The notes under the pieces are model-generated. The model did not search any database. It had not been told where the DNA came from and saw only the letters and a list, made by a program, of their open reading frames with translations. Positions 1-5,611 of a DNA stretch of 5,611 nucleotides are shown here, in pieces (within the stretch, counting starts at the first letter, position 1; each line of letters begins with the position of its first letter). Source of the DNA: Candidatus Nanopelagicaceae bacterium (GTDB lineage Bacteria; Actinomycetota; Actinomycetes; Nanopelagicales; Nanopelagicaceae); contig CANLFL010000059.1 of the NCBI GenBank assembly GCA_947489825.1, forward strand, positions 1 to 5,611, in the 5' to 3' direction. The translations under genes and the position numbers were made by a program.

Positions 1-472
1 TATTGCTCGCTTCGGCTGAAGCTGAGCCGCGAAGAAGCGCTGCATTTCCAGACATTAATAGAATGACGGCAGCATCAACAGTGACATTTGGCCGAGCTTC
101 ATAAACCATTCCGATGACTCCAAATGGAACGCTCATCTGTTCGAGCTCGAGGCCGTTGGGAAGAGTTGATTTCTTTAAGATGCGACCGAGTGGATCTTCA
201 AGTGCTGCAACTTGTCTAGCACCGGCAGCAATTCCCGCGATTCTCTCCCGTGTAAGCAAAAGTCGATCCTGCATCTGAGGGCGCATTGAATCTGATTTGG
301 CTCGCTCAATGTCACGGCTATTTGCGGCAATAATTTCGTCCGTGCGAGCAGCAATTTCATCTGCGATTGCAAGAAGTGCCTGACGACGTTCTTCGCCAGT
401 TGTGGCGACCAATGTACGAGCAGCCACGCGTGCTGTCAGCGCTAGCCCTTCGACAATTTCTCGTGCATCCAT
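1..472 (-). CDS. proA: Glutamate-5-semialdehyde dehydrogenase (gamma-glutamyl phosphate reductase), N-terminal part, cut by the window edge
   Basis: ProA reduces L-glutamyl 5-phosphate to glutamate 5-semialdehyde with NADPH, the second step of cytosolic proline synthesis. Translating the minus strand from the ATG at 472 gives 157 residues with no stop before the window edge. The protein opens MDAREIVEGLALTARVAART, followed by a helical region typical of the family (AANSRDIERAK near 49-59, then LTRERIAGIAAGARQVAAL). The ProA hallmark lies at about residues 115-150: VPFGVIGMVYEARPNVTVDA, then LLMSGNAALLRGSASAEA, part of the aldehyde-dehydrogenase-fold cofactor domain. The family is about 415-420 residues long, so roughly 60% is missing, including the catalytic cysteine. 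It lies 47 bp after proB, as expected for the pathway pair. The start is not certain: in-frame ATGs at 502 and 499 would add 10 or 9 residues, and none of the three has a good Shine-Dalgarno. I chose 472 because its protein start looks like the family's usual N-terminus. Family assignment is very secure. Confidence 0.95.
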   Translation of the reverse strand, partial: MDAREIVEGLALTARVAARTLVATTGEERRQALLAIADEIAARTDEIIAANSRDIERAKSDSMRPQMQDRLLLTRERIAGIAAGARQVAALEDPLGRILKKSTLPNGLELEQMSVPFGVIGMVYEARPNVTVDAAVILLMSGNAALLRGSASAEASN

Positions 473-519
473 AGGAATAAGCCTAGCGTCCGATCTCATC
501 ATTGTGTGTGCACAGAGAT

Positions 520-1635
520 TCAGAGGAGAACTAGATCATCTCTATGAACGAGTTCCCGCTCATACTCTGCCCCAAGCGAAGCTGCTAATTCTTTAGTCGA
601 TCGGCCCAGCATTTGTGGAATCTCTGTTGAATCAAAGGCGACTAGTCCTCGTGCGATTACTTCGCCACTTTGTGAAACGAGTTCGACGGTATCTCCTGAG
701 ATAAATTCACCGCTCACGCTAGTCACACCAGCTGGAAGTAACGAAACACCGCGTTCACGGATTGCTTTGACTGCTCCATCATCTAAAACTAAGCGACCTT
801 GTGGAGTTGACGCATGAGCAAGCCAGAGCAGACGAGATGTTGTGCGTCCACCTTGTGAATGAAAAAACGTGCCAACTTTGCTTCCAGAAAGTGCTTCGGC
901 AGATTGTGCAAGAGATGTCAACAACATTGGGATACCGGCACTTGTTGAAATTCGCGCAGCCTCGACTTTGGTAACCATTCCCCCACTACCGACTCCAGCT
1001 GAACCCGCACCTCCCAGTGCAATTGATTCAATATCTGCCATTGCAATCACTTCATGGATTGCAGATGCACCAGCCTGTGTAGGAGGAGCATCATATAAAG
1101 CATCGATATCTGAAACTAGTACAAGGAGGTCTGCACCAATCAAAAGAGCAACTAGTGCTGCTAAGCGGTCGTTATCACCAAAGCGAATCTCTTGAGTTCC
1201 TACGGTGTCATTTTCATTAATGATCGGCACGACGCCGAGTGAGAGAAGTTTTGCCAAAGTTTGGTGGGCATTCTGATAATGCGAGCGTCGCACAATATCT
1301 TCAGTTGTCAGCAATACCTGAGAAGACAAAATTGAATGAGAAGTAAAAGCTTCGTTATATCGAGCGATCAATAAACCCTGTCCAACGGATGCTGCAGCCT
1401 GCTGAGTTGGCAAATCTTTTGGTCGAGTGGTGAGTTTGAGTGGTGCCAAACCCGCAGCGATAGCACCAGATGAAACAAGTGCGACTTCAGCTCCACGTGC
1501 TTTGAGGGCAGCAATAACAGTTACGATTTTTTCAACGGATACAGAATCGAGTTGGGATCCAGCAGTTCCAGTCAGCGATGAAGAACCAATCTTGATAACA
1601 ATGCGCTTTGCAGATGTGACAGCGTTGCGATCCAT
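520..1635 (-). CDS. proB: Glutamate 5-kinase with C-terminal PUA domain
   Basis: ProB phosphorylates L-glutamate with ATP to L-glutamyl 5-phosphate, the committed step of proline synthesis and normally the point of feedback inhibition by proline. From the ATG at 1635 the protein has 371 residues, close to the 367 of E. coli ProB. The amino-acid-kinase domain (about 10-255) shows RIVIKIGSSSLTG (Lys15), LVSSGAIAAG (51-61), the glutamate/proline-loop region IINENDTVGT (138-147), RFGDNDRLAALVA (151-163), VSDIDALYD (174-182) and GSGGMVTKVEAA (216-227, Lys223). A PUA domain follows (about 280-365), beginning GRLVLDDGAVKAIRERG. The frame stays open 14 codons further, to an ATG at 1677 inside obg, but 1635 is preferred: AAAGGGG lies 7 bases upstream, the obg stop is 4 bases away, and the protein then begins at the normal family position. 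It ends in TGA. It shares a tight unit with obg upstream and proA downstream. Confidence 0.97.
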   Translation of the reverse strand: MDRNAVTSAKRIVIKIGSSSLTGTAGSQLDSVSVEKIVTVIAALKARGAEVALVSSGAIAAGLAPLKLTTRPKDLPTQQAAASVGQGLLIARYNEAFTSHSILSSQVLLTTEDIVRRSHYQNAHQTLAKLLSLGVVPIINENDTVGTQEIRFGDNDRLAALVALLIGADLLVLVSDIDALYDAPPTQAGASAIHEVIAMADIESIALGGAGSAGVGSGGMVTKVEAARISTSAGIPMLLTSLAQSAEALSGSKVGTFFHSQGGRTTSRLLWLAHASTPQGRLVLDDGAVKAIRERGVSLLPAGVTSVSGEFISGDTVELVSQSGEVIARGLVAFDSTEIPQMLGRSTKELAASLGAEYERELVHRDDLVLL

Positions 1636-1639
1636 GTGG

Positions 1640-3151
1640 CTACCCCTTTCCGTCGCTTTCCTTGATCTCTTTGCCATTAATAACCTGAATAACCTGTGGA
1701 GAATGCGGATCTTCTACGTTGTACTCCCACTGCTTTGCGATCTCGTCATCACTGAGTATGTCGATCTCGCGCTCTGTCACAACCCATGTTGATTCTAGGC
1801 GTGAGTCTTCTCCACGACGATGAAGGTGACCCGCGAGCTGTTCAGCTCCGGCTTCAATAGTTGGCTCCCAATCGAAAATGATTTCGTTATCGCCGTCACC
1901 GATTCGTACTTCACTTCCTGCAACTGCACCCTTTTTGTAGAGATCTTTCTCGACGCCAAGTTGTGCCAGGCGATCTGCAAGATATCCAATTGCTTCTGCA
2001 TTCTTAAAGTTAGTTTGGCGAACCCAGCGTTCCACCTTCTTGCCGCGAACGGTAAAGGAGCCATCGGCATTTGCCTGCACGCTAAAGCCTGAATCATCTA
2101 CAGGTGTAGGGCGCAAAATAATTCGTGTGCGCTCTTCAGTTGCAGCTTCGGCACGAGCTTTATGTACTAGGCGGCCCATTGCATACGTTAACTCTTGCAG
2201 TCCTTCACGGCTTGCTGCTGAAACTTTATAGACGTCATAACCCTTATCGCGAAGTGTCTGTTCGACCATATCTGCCATTGCAGAACCATCAGGAAGATCG
2301 ATCTTGTTGAGAGCAACAATGCGTACGCGATCTTCAAGACCACCATAGAGTGCAAGTTCTTCTTCAATAATTTCAAGGTCAATGACTGGATTTCGATCTG
2401 TCTCAAGTGTTCCGCAATCGAGAACATGAACGAGTGCCACACAACGTTCGACATGGCGCAAAAATTCAAGGCCGAGGCCCTTTCCTTGTGATGCACCTGG
2501 AATAAGTCCTGGAACATCTGCAACAGTAAATCTAGTCTCACCAGCTTGAACAACGCCAAGGTTTGGTACCAAAGTAGTAAATGGATAATCAGCAATCTTT
2601 GGACGTGCTGCAGAGATTGCTGCAATAAGAGAAGATTTTCCTGCACTTGGAAAGCCAACGAGAGCGATATCGGCAACTGACTTAAGTTCGAGTGAAAGCG
2701 TGCGTGCTTCGCCTGGTTCACCAAGGAGAGCAAATCCTGGTGCACGACGCTTAGATGAAGAGAGCGCTAAATTTCCAAGTCCGCCATGGCCACCTTGAGC
2801 GGCCATAAATGTTGTACCGATTCCAACTAAATCTGCAAGAAGGTTTCCCTCTTTGTCGTAGATGACAGTTCCGTTTGGTACAGACAAGATGAGGTCTTCA
2901 CCGTAATGACCATCTTTACGATCGCCGTAACCTTGATGACCCGAGGTTGCTTTGCGGTGTGGTGAATGATGAAAATCTAAAAGCGTTGTGACACTTGAAT
3001 CAACAACGAGAATGATATCGCCACCGCGACCACCATTGCCGCCATCTGGACCACCCAGTGGTTTAAATTTTTCACGCTTGACCGAGACGCAGCCGTCTCC
3101 ACCATTTCCGGCTGTTGCGAAAAGGGTTACACGATCCACAAATGTTGTCAT
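1640..3151 (-). CDS. obg: Obg/CgtA GTPase, ribosome assembly factor, with OCT domain and extra C-terminal tail
   Basis: Obg is an essential cytosolic GTPase that binds the 50S subunit late in its assembly and links ribosome formation to growth and (p)ppGpp state. The 503-residue protein has all three expected domains. The glycine-rich Obg fold (1-158) opens [20 protein letters not shown] and has [13 protein letters not shown]. The G domain (about 159-335) has G1 GFPSAGKSS (166-174), switch [13 protein letters not shown] (188-199), G3 DVPG (212-215), G4 NKID (282-285) and G5 SAA (311-313). The OCT domain (about 347-428) ends near NEIIFDWEP. After it comes a tail of about 75 residues, not found in the proteobacterial protein (about 390 residues in E. 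coli); actinobacterial Obg proteins are commonly extended to about 480. The ATG start follows a strong purine-rich site, the stop is TAG, and proB begins 4 bases later. obg follows the terminator after rpmA, so it probably has its own promoter or depends on readthrough. Confidence 0.98.
   Translation of the reverse strand: MTTFVDRVTLFATAGNGGDGCVSVKREKFKPLGGPDGGNGGRGGDIILVVDSSVTTLLDFHHSPHRKATSGHQGYGDRKDGHYGEDLILSVPNGTVIYDKEGNLLADLVGIGTTFMAAQGGHGGLGNLALSSSKRRAPGFALLGEPGEARTLSLELKSVADIALVGFPSAGKSSLIAAISAARPKIADYPFTTLVPNLGVVQAGETRFTVADVPGLIPGASQGKGLGLEFLRHVERCVALVHVLDCGTLETDRNPVIDLEIIEEELALYGGLEDRVRIVALNKIDLPDGSAMADMVEQTLRDKGYDVYKVSAASREGLQELTYAMGRLVHKARAEAATEERTRIILRPTPVDDSGFSVQANADGSFTVRGKKVERWVRQTNFKNAEAIGYLADRLAQLGVEKDLYKKGAVAGSEVRIGDGDNEIIFDWEPTIEAGAEQLAGHLHRRGEDSRLESTWVVTEREIDILSDDEIAKQWEYNVEDPHSPQVIQVINGKEIKESDGKG
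1643..1649 (-). promoter_or_regulatory. Ribosome binding site of proB, inside the end of obg
   Basis: On the minus strand AAAGGGG lies 7 bases before the proB ATG (1635) and is made from the last two sense codons of obg; the obg TAG stop (1640-1642) sits between it and the start. This site decides the proB start in favour of 1635 over the in-frame ATG at 1677. The arrangement suggests that ribosomes finishing obg help initiation on proB. Confidence 0.7.
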
Positions 3152-3156
3152 CGCCT

Positions 3157-3165
3157 CTCCCCTTT
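3157..3165 (-). promoter_or_regulatory. Strong ribosome binding site of obg
   Basis: The minus strand reads AAAGGGGAG, then 5 bases, then the obg ATG at 3151, within a longer purine run starting at about 3174. It is among the best Shine-Dalgarno matches in the window and supports the ATG at 3151 as the obg start. Confidence 0.65.
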
Positions 3166-3181
3166 CCTTTCGGTTATTAAA

Positions 3182-3208
3182 ACTTTATTTTGAGACTTTT
3201 CTAAGCAA
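3182..3208 (-). promoter_or_regulatory. Candidate sigma-70-type promoter for obg (weak)
   Basis: Just downstream of the rpmA terminator the minus strand carries TTGCTT (3203-3208) and TAAAGT (3182-3187), separated by 15 bases in an AT-rich stretch that contrasts with the surrounding genes. The spacing is shorter than ideal and the -10 match is partial, so the exact boxes are uncertain. The reason to expect a promoter is positional: a strong terminator precedes obg, and obg has its own ribosome binding site. Confidence 0.3.
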
Positions 3209-3209
3209 T

Positions 3210-3241
3210 AAAAAAGCGGACACGCATAAATGCGGCCCGCT
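3210..3241 (-). terminator. Rho-independent terminator after rpmA
   Basis: On the minus strand AGCGGGCCGCA (3241-3231), loop TTTA, then the pairing arm TGCGTGTCCGCT (3226-3215) form an 11-bp stem with one bulged base and one G-U pair, followed by a run of six T (3215-3210). This is a textbook intrinsic terminator 18 bases past the rpmA stop. In the other direction the hairpin is followed only by CTTTTAA, so it is mainly a minus-strand signal. It separates rplU-rpmA from obg-proB-proA. Confidence 0.88.
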
Positions 3242-3259
3242 CTTTTAAGAGAAACCTTT

Positions 3260-3514
3260 TTACGCTACCGGAACTACATTCACTACGCGACGACCGCGAG
3301 CGCGACCGAATTCAACAGCTCCTGCAGCAAGTGCAAAGAGTGTGTCGTCCTTACCGCGTCCTACGTTCTTACCTGGGTGAAAGTGTGTACCGCGCTGACG
3401 GACCAAGATCTCGCCTGCGTTAACTTCTTGTCCACCAAAGCGCTTGATGCCAAGGTACTGTGGATTGGAATCGCGACCGTTTCGTGTCGAGGAGACACCT
3501 TTCTTACTTGCCAT
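3260..3514 (-). CDS. rpmA: 50S ribosomal protein L27
   Basis: L27 (bL27) is a small 50S protein whose flexible N-terminal tail reaches the peptidyl-transferase centre and helps position tRNA ends. The 84-residue product is full length for the family. It begins [20 protein letters not shown] and carries the L27 core [20 protein letters not shown], then [20 protein letters not shown] and ends VVNVVPVA. The start already gives the mature-type N-terminus; there is no cleavable extension of the Firmicutes kind. Position 3 is Ser, where many family members have His. It lies 14 bp after rplU, with AAGGGG (3523-3528) 8 bases before the ATG, so the two are co-transcribed. It ends in TAA and is followed by an intrinsic terminator. 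Confidence 0.98.
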   Translation of the reverse strand: MASKKGVSSTRNGRDSNPQYLGIKRFGGQEVNAGEILVRQRGTHFHPGKNVGRGKDDTLFALAAGAVEFGRARGRRVVNVVPVA

Positions 3515-3528
3515 TTGTTGCGCCCCTT

Positions 3529-3843
3529 TTACTTAACGCCGCTGATCGCGGTGATCTTGACTCGAGTGTGTTGTGCACGAAAACCTTGACGGCGGCGGTA
3601 ACCGGTCTTGTTCATGTAACGAAGGATGTCGATCTTTGGACCCTTCACTTCGTCGATGATTTCGCCAGTCACCTTTACAGATGCGAGCGCCTTTGGATCT
3701 GCAGTAACGGTTGTACCGTCAACGACGAGAACAGCTGGGAAAGAAACGGTTGATCCCGCAGCAGAGTCGATGCGATCGACTGTGATGGTCTCGCCAACAG
3801 TTACCTTCTCCTGGCGTCCGCCAGCCTTCACGATTGCGTACAC
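3529..3843 (-). CDS. rplU: 50S ribosomal protein L21
   Basis: L21 (bL21) binds 23S rRNA during 50S assembly. The 104-residue product matches the usual length and the family pattern: it opens with [14 protein letters not shown], has the beta-rich core [19 protein letters not shown], and ends with the basic L21 signature region [20 protein letters not shown] followed by [11 protein letters not shown]. The start codon is GTG (3841-3843), read as Met. This is the family's normal first position and has GGAG (3851-3854) 7 bases upstream. It is followed 14 bp later by rpmA and is preceded by a 113-bp spacer from rne that holds the likely promoter/leader. The stop is TAA. Confidence 0.98.
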   Translation of the reverse strand: MYAIVKAGGRQEKVTVGETITVDRIDSAAGSTVSFPAVLVVDGTTVTADPKALASVKVTGEIIDEVKGPKIDILRYMNKTGYRRRQGFRAQHTRVKITAISGVK

Positions 3844-3850
3844 GTTATTA

Positions 3851-3854
3851 CTCC
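3851..3854 (-). promoter_or_regulatory. Ribosome binding site supporting the GTG start of rplU
   Basis: GGAG on the minus strand sits 7 bases before the GTG at 3843. Since there is no ATG at the expected L21 N-terminus, this site is the main nucleotide support for the GTG start. Confidence 0.6.
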
Positions 3855-3869
3855 AGTTCAGTTAAGCCT

Positions 3870-3886
3870 TGCTGCGGGCTAAAAGC
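3870..3886 (-). other. Possible RNA hairpin in the rplU leader
   Basis: The minus strand reads GCGAGCT, TTT, AGCCCGC: a 7-bp stem with one A-C mismatch and a three-base loop. It lies between the candidate -10 and the rplU ribosome binding site. No T-run follows directly, so it is not a terminator. It could be part of a leader that ribosomal protein binds, but I cannot match it to a known L21 leader from sequence alone. Confidence 0.3.
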
Positions 3887-3899
3887 TCGCTTCGGGCAG

Positions 3900-3929
3900 G
3901 GGTCTAGGGTACGGAGTTCGTACGTCTAG
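3900..3929 (-). repeat. Repeated ACCCTAGAC flanking a GTACG/CGTAC hairpin
   Basis: The minus strand has two copies of ACCCTAGAC around a short palindrome, GTACG-AACTC-CGTAC (5-bp stem, 5-base loop). The self-complementary CTAG in each flank can extend the stem by 4 bp past a small internal loop. It overlaps the candidate promoter spacer and -10, so it could be an operator, but no regulator can be named. Confidence 0.4.
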
Positions 3930-3935
3930 GGTCAA
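3906..3935 (-). promoter_or_regulatory. Candidate promoter of rplU-rpmA
   Basis: On the minus strand TTGACC (3930-3935) resembles the -35 consensus TTGACA, and TACCCT (3906-3911) fits the relaxed actinobacterial -10 pattern TAnnnT with an 18-base spacer. Transcription would start around 3899, giving a leader of roughly 55 bases before the GTG of rplU. A second TTGACC 12 bases further upstream (3942-3947) comes from the tandem repeat. The call is by consensus only. Confidence 0.4.
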
Positions 3936-3953
3936 ATCGGCGGTCAAATCGGG
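3930..3953. repeat. 12-bp tandem repeat in the rne-rplU spacer
   Basis: On the + strand the unit GGTCAAATCGGC occurs twice in a row (3930-3941 and 3942-3953), differing only in the last base. It begins 3 bp from the rne stop. On the transcribed strand each copy contains TTGACC, so duplication gives two possible -35 boxes one helical turn apart, or a direct-repeat binding site. Confidence 0.75.
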
Positions 3954-3956
3954 CTT

Positions 3957-5611
3957 TTATGCTCCAGGTGTGATGACCCCAGATGAGGCAGCTCTGCGAC
4001 GGCGACGAGCCTTGGGGGCTGATCCGGCATCACTTTCGCTCTCGGTGAGAGCCTCATCGTTGAGGACTTCGCGGAACTCGTGTTCTGTAGCCGACTCTTC
4101 TTCAACATCTGGATGATGAGCAGTTTGTGAGTTGACCTGAGGTGTTGGAGCTTTAATCTTTACAGGATCCATATGAATATGAATTCCGCGTCCAGAACAC
4201 GCATCACATGTAGTGGAGAACGCTTCGATCAATCCTTGTCCCACACGCTTGCGCGTCATCTGAACCAGTCCAAGGGAAGTAACTTCTGCGACTTGGTGCT
4301 TGGTGCGATCGCGACCAAGACTCTCAATGAGGCGGCGCAACACTGCTTCGCGGTTAGATTCAAGAACCATATCGATGAAGTCGATAACGATAATTCCACC
4401 TAAGTCACGAAGACGAAGTTGACGTGCAATCTCTTCGGCCGCTTCGAGGTTATTTTTAGTAACCGTCTCTTCGAGGTTTCCACCCTTACCGATAAATTTA
4501 CCTGTGTTTACATCGATCACAATCATTGCTTCGGTGCGATCAATAACCAGCGAACCACCTGATGGTAGATAGACCTTGCGATCAAATGCCTTAGCGAGCT
4601 GCTCTTCAACACGGTAGTCGGCAAAGAGATCACCGGTACCTGTGTACCTTTCAATTTTGGTAACAAGTTCAGGTGCAATTGAGCCGAGATACTCGTTGAT
4701 CTCAGCGTAAGCCTCTTCACCTTGAATGATCAGTGTACGGAAATCTTCATTGAAGATATCGCGAATAACGCGTACCGCTAAATCAGGCTCTGAGAGCAAG
4801 ACAGCTGGTGCGTGGAAGTTTGGATTCTCCGACTTGGCATAAATATCATCCCATTGCGCCTTGAGTCGCGCGACATCATTGGTGAGCTCTTCCTCTGAAA
4901 CTCCTTCAGCTGCTGTACGCACGATGACGCCAGCTTCTTCAGGGATGAGGTTCCTTAGGATTGCCTTCAAACGTGTTCGCTCAGCTTCAGGCAGACGCTT
5001 TGAGATTCCGCTCATGCCGCCACCAGGAACGTAGACAACGTAGCGTCCTGGAAGTGAAATTTGAGAGGTAAGACGTGCACCTTTTTGCCCGATTGGATCT
5101 TTAGTTACCTGCACAAGTACTGGCTGGCCAGTCTTTAAGACCATTTCAATTTTGCGTGGTGATGATTCAGAAATTCCTGCAGCATCCCAATTCACTTCAC
5201 CGGCATAGAGAACTGCGTTACGTCCTTTACCAATATCTACGAATGCTGCCTCCATTGAAGGAAGAACATTCTGAACACGCCCCAAGTAGACGTTTCCAAC
5301 ATAAGAAACGTTGGCATTGCGGTTCACATAATGCTCAACCATGACCTTATCTTCGATAACACCGATCTGGATGCGATCTCCAATTTGGCGAACAACCATT
5401 TCGCGATCAACATTTTCGCGGCGAGCTAAGAATTCACCATCTGTGATTACTGTTCCGCGGCGGCGGTATGGCTCGCGGTAATCTCCGCGTGAATCTCCAC
5501 GGTCACGATCGCGCTCACGATCGCGCTCACGACGGTTACGAGTTCCTCGTTCTGCACGTTCTGCACGTTCTGCGCGCTCTGCGCGAGCTGGACGCTCACG
5601 TACTTCGCGAA
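3957..5611 (-). CDS. rne: Ribonuclease E/G, catalytic part and C-terminus; 5' end outside the window
   Basis: RNase E/G is the single-strand-specific endonuclease that starts much mRNA decay and processes rRNA and tRNA. The frame is open from the TAA at 3957 to the right edge (about 550 residues). The Met at 5399 is internal, since 70 in-frame residues precede it: an Arg/Glu-rich low-complexity stretch with four Ala-Glu-Arg units and RERDRERDRDR, then GTVITDGEFLARR. Numbering from Met5399: S1-type RNA-binding domain about 35-120 (VGNVYLGRVQNVLPSMEAAF); 5'-sensor VIVRTAAEG (158-166); DNase I-like catalytic core with metal-binding Asp296 in MIVIDVNTGKF and Asp340 in GGIIVIDFIDM; Zn-link CDAC (Cys398, Cys401), which joins subunits of the tetramer; then about 79 acidic-to-basic residues ending with a five-Arg run and ITPGA. 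All key residues are present. The N-terminal disordered extension is typical of actinobacterial RNase E. No intrinsic terminator separates it from rplU. Confidence 0.97.
   Translation of the reverse strand, partial: REVRERPARAERAERAERAERGTRNRRERDRERDRDRGDSRGDYREPYRRRGTVITDGEFLARRENVDREMVVRQIGDRIQIGVIEDKVMVEHYVNRNANVSYVGNVYLGRVQNVLPSMEAAFVDIGKGRNAVLYAGEVNWDAAGISESSPRKIEMVLKTGQPVLVQVTKDPIGQKGARLTSQISLPGRYVVYVPGGGMSGISKRLPEAERTRLKAILRNLIPEEAGVIVRTAAEGVSEEELTNDVARLKAQWDDIYAKSENPNFHAPAVLLSEPDLAVRVIRDIFNEDFRTLIIQGEEAYAEINEYLGSIAPELVTKIERYTGTGDLFADYRVEEQLAKAFDRKVYLPSGGSLVIDRTEAMIVIDVNTGKFIGKGGNLEETVTKNNLEAAEEIARQLRLRDLGGIIVIDFIDMVLESNREAVLRRLIESLGRDRTKHQVAEVTSLGLVQMTRKRVGQGLIEAFSTTCDACSGRGIHIHMDPVKIKAPTPQVNSQTAHHPDVEEESATEHEFREVLNDEALTESESDAGSAPKARRRRRAASSGVITPGA
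5503..5526. repeat. 12-bp tandem repeat inside rne (Arg-Glu/Asp coding)
   Basis: TCACGATCGCGC on the + strand occurs twice in direct succession, followed by a partial third copy (TCACGA). On the coding strand it gives the repeated Arg-Asp-Arg-Glu pattern of the disordered N-terminal region of RNase E. The unit length is a multiple of three, so copy-number change would keep the frame. Confidence 0.85.
5548..5583. repeat. 9-bp tandem repeat inside rne (Ala-Glu-Arg coding)
   Basis: Four 9-bp units occur on the + strand: CGTTCTGCA twice, then CGTTCTGCG and CGCTCTGCG. They encode consecutive Ala-Glu-Arg triplets in RNase E. The first units are identical at the DNA level, which points to recent duplication by slippage; the frame is kept because the unit is 9 bp. 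Confidence 0.88.

Noticed and set aside
175..372. 65-codon minus-strand open frame at the left edge
   Set aside because: It is the wrong frame of proA; the correct frame is open from 472 to the edge and gives the ProA N-terminus.
869..1195. 108-codon plus-strand open frame inside proB
   Set aside because: Its Ala/Pro/Ser-rich product mirrors the codon composition of proB on the other strand.
1636..1677. Longer proB start at the ATG at 1677
   Set aside because: It would add 14 basic residues overlapping obg, lie beyond the usual ProB N-terminus, and ignore the well-placed AAAGGGG before 1635.
1427..1792. 121-codon plus-strand open frame across the obg-proB junction
   Set aside because: It is antisense to two certain genes, including the conserved proB N-terminus; there is no ribosome binding site logic or family pattern.
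2188..2745. 185-codon open frame on the minus strand inside obg
   Set aside because: It is a different frame of the G-domain region of obg, Leu/Gln-rich with no domain pattern, and obg itself is intact with all G motifs.
3230..3589. 119-codon plus-strand open frame over rpmA and its terminator
   Set aside because: It is antisense to an intact L27 gene, begins inside the terminator stem, and its protein is Cys/Thr-rich with no recognisable family.
3870..3956. Intrinsic terminator after rne
   Set aside because: The hairpins in the spacer are not followed by a T-run on the minus strand, so termination there is not supported.
5397..5399. ATG at 5399 as the true start of rne
   Set aside because: The frame upstream is open to the edge and encodes GTVITDGEFLARR plus an Arg/Glu-rich arm typical of actinobacterial RNase E.
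5503..5583. Possible CRISPR-like array from the closely spaced repeats
   Set aside because: Units are 9 and 12 bp, directly adjacent with no spacers, and lie in frame within a coding region.

Overview
The window is a compact stretch of core bacterial chromosome in which every gene lies on the minus strand. In transcription order, from the right edge to the left, they are: RNase E/G (rne, 5' end outside the window), ribosomal protein L21 (rplU), ribosomal protein L27 (rpmA), the ribosome-assembly GTPase Obg, glutamate 5-kinase (proB) and glutamate-5-semialdehyde dehydrogenase (proA, 3' end outside the window). The order rne-rplU-rpmA-obg-proB-proA is typical of Actinobacteria (Actinomycetota). 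Two protein features agree with that: an RNase E with an Arg/Glu-rich disordered stretch in front of its S1 domain, and an Obg with an extra C-terminal tail after the OCT domain. Base composition looks moderate rather than GC-rich, and spacers are short. This suggests a streamlined, lower-GC actinobacterium, such as the freshwater acI/Nanopelagicales type or small aquatic Microbacteriaceae. That placement is inference; no marker in the window settles it.

Layout: 3957-5611 is rne. It stays open to the window edge and begins well upstream of the first internal ATG. The 113-bp spacer 3844-3956 holds a 12-bp tandem repeat that supplies two TTGACC (-35-like) boxes, a candidate -10, and two hairpins, and is the likely promoter/leader of rplU-rpmA. 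rplU starts with GTG. rpmA follows after 14 bp. A clear intrinsic terminator (3210-3241) closes the ribosomal-protein unit, and an AT-rich leader with a strong purine-rich ribosome binding site precedes obg. obg and proB are separated by only 4 bp, with the proB Shine-Dalgarno inside the last obg codons, so they are probably translationally coupled. proA follows proB after 47 bp.

Functionally the left half couples ribosome assembly (Obg) with the first two steps of proline synthesis: ProB phosphorylates glutamate and ProA reduces the product to glutamate-5-semialdehyde. The right half combines mRNA/rRNA processing (RNase E) with two 50S proteins. I see no mobile element, CRISPR array, tRNA, rRNA, phage gene or defence system. 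The points worth a second look are small: the rne-rplU spacer, the repeat-coded N-terminal region of RNase E, its short C-terminus, and the Obg tail. I found no convincing undescribed system here.
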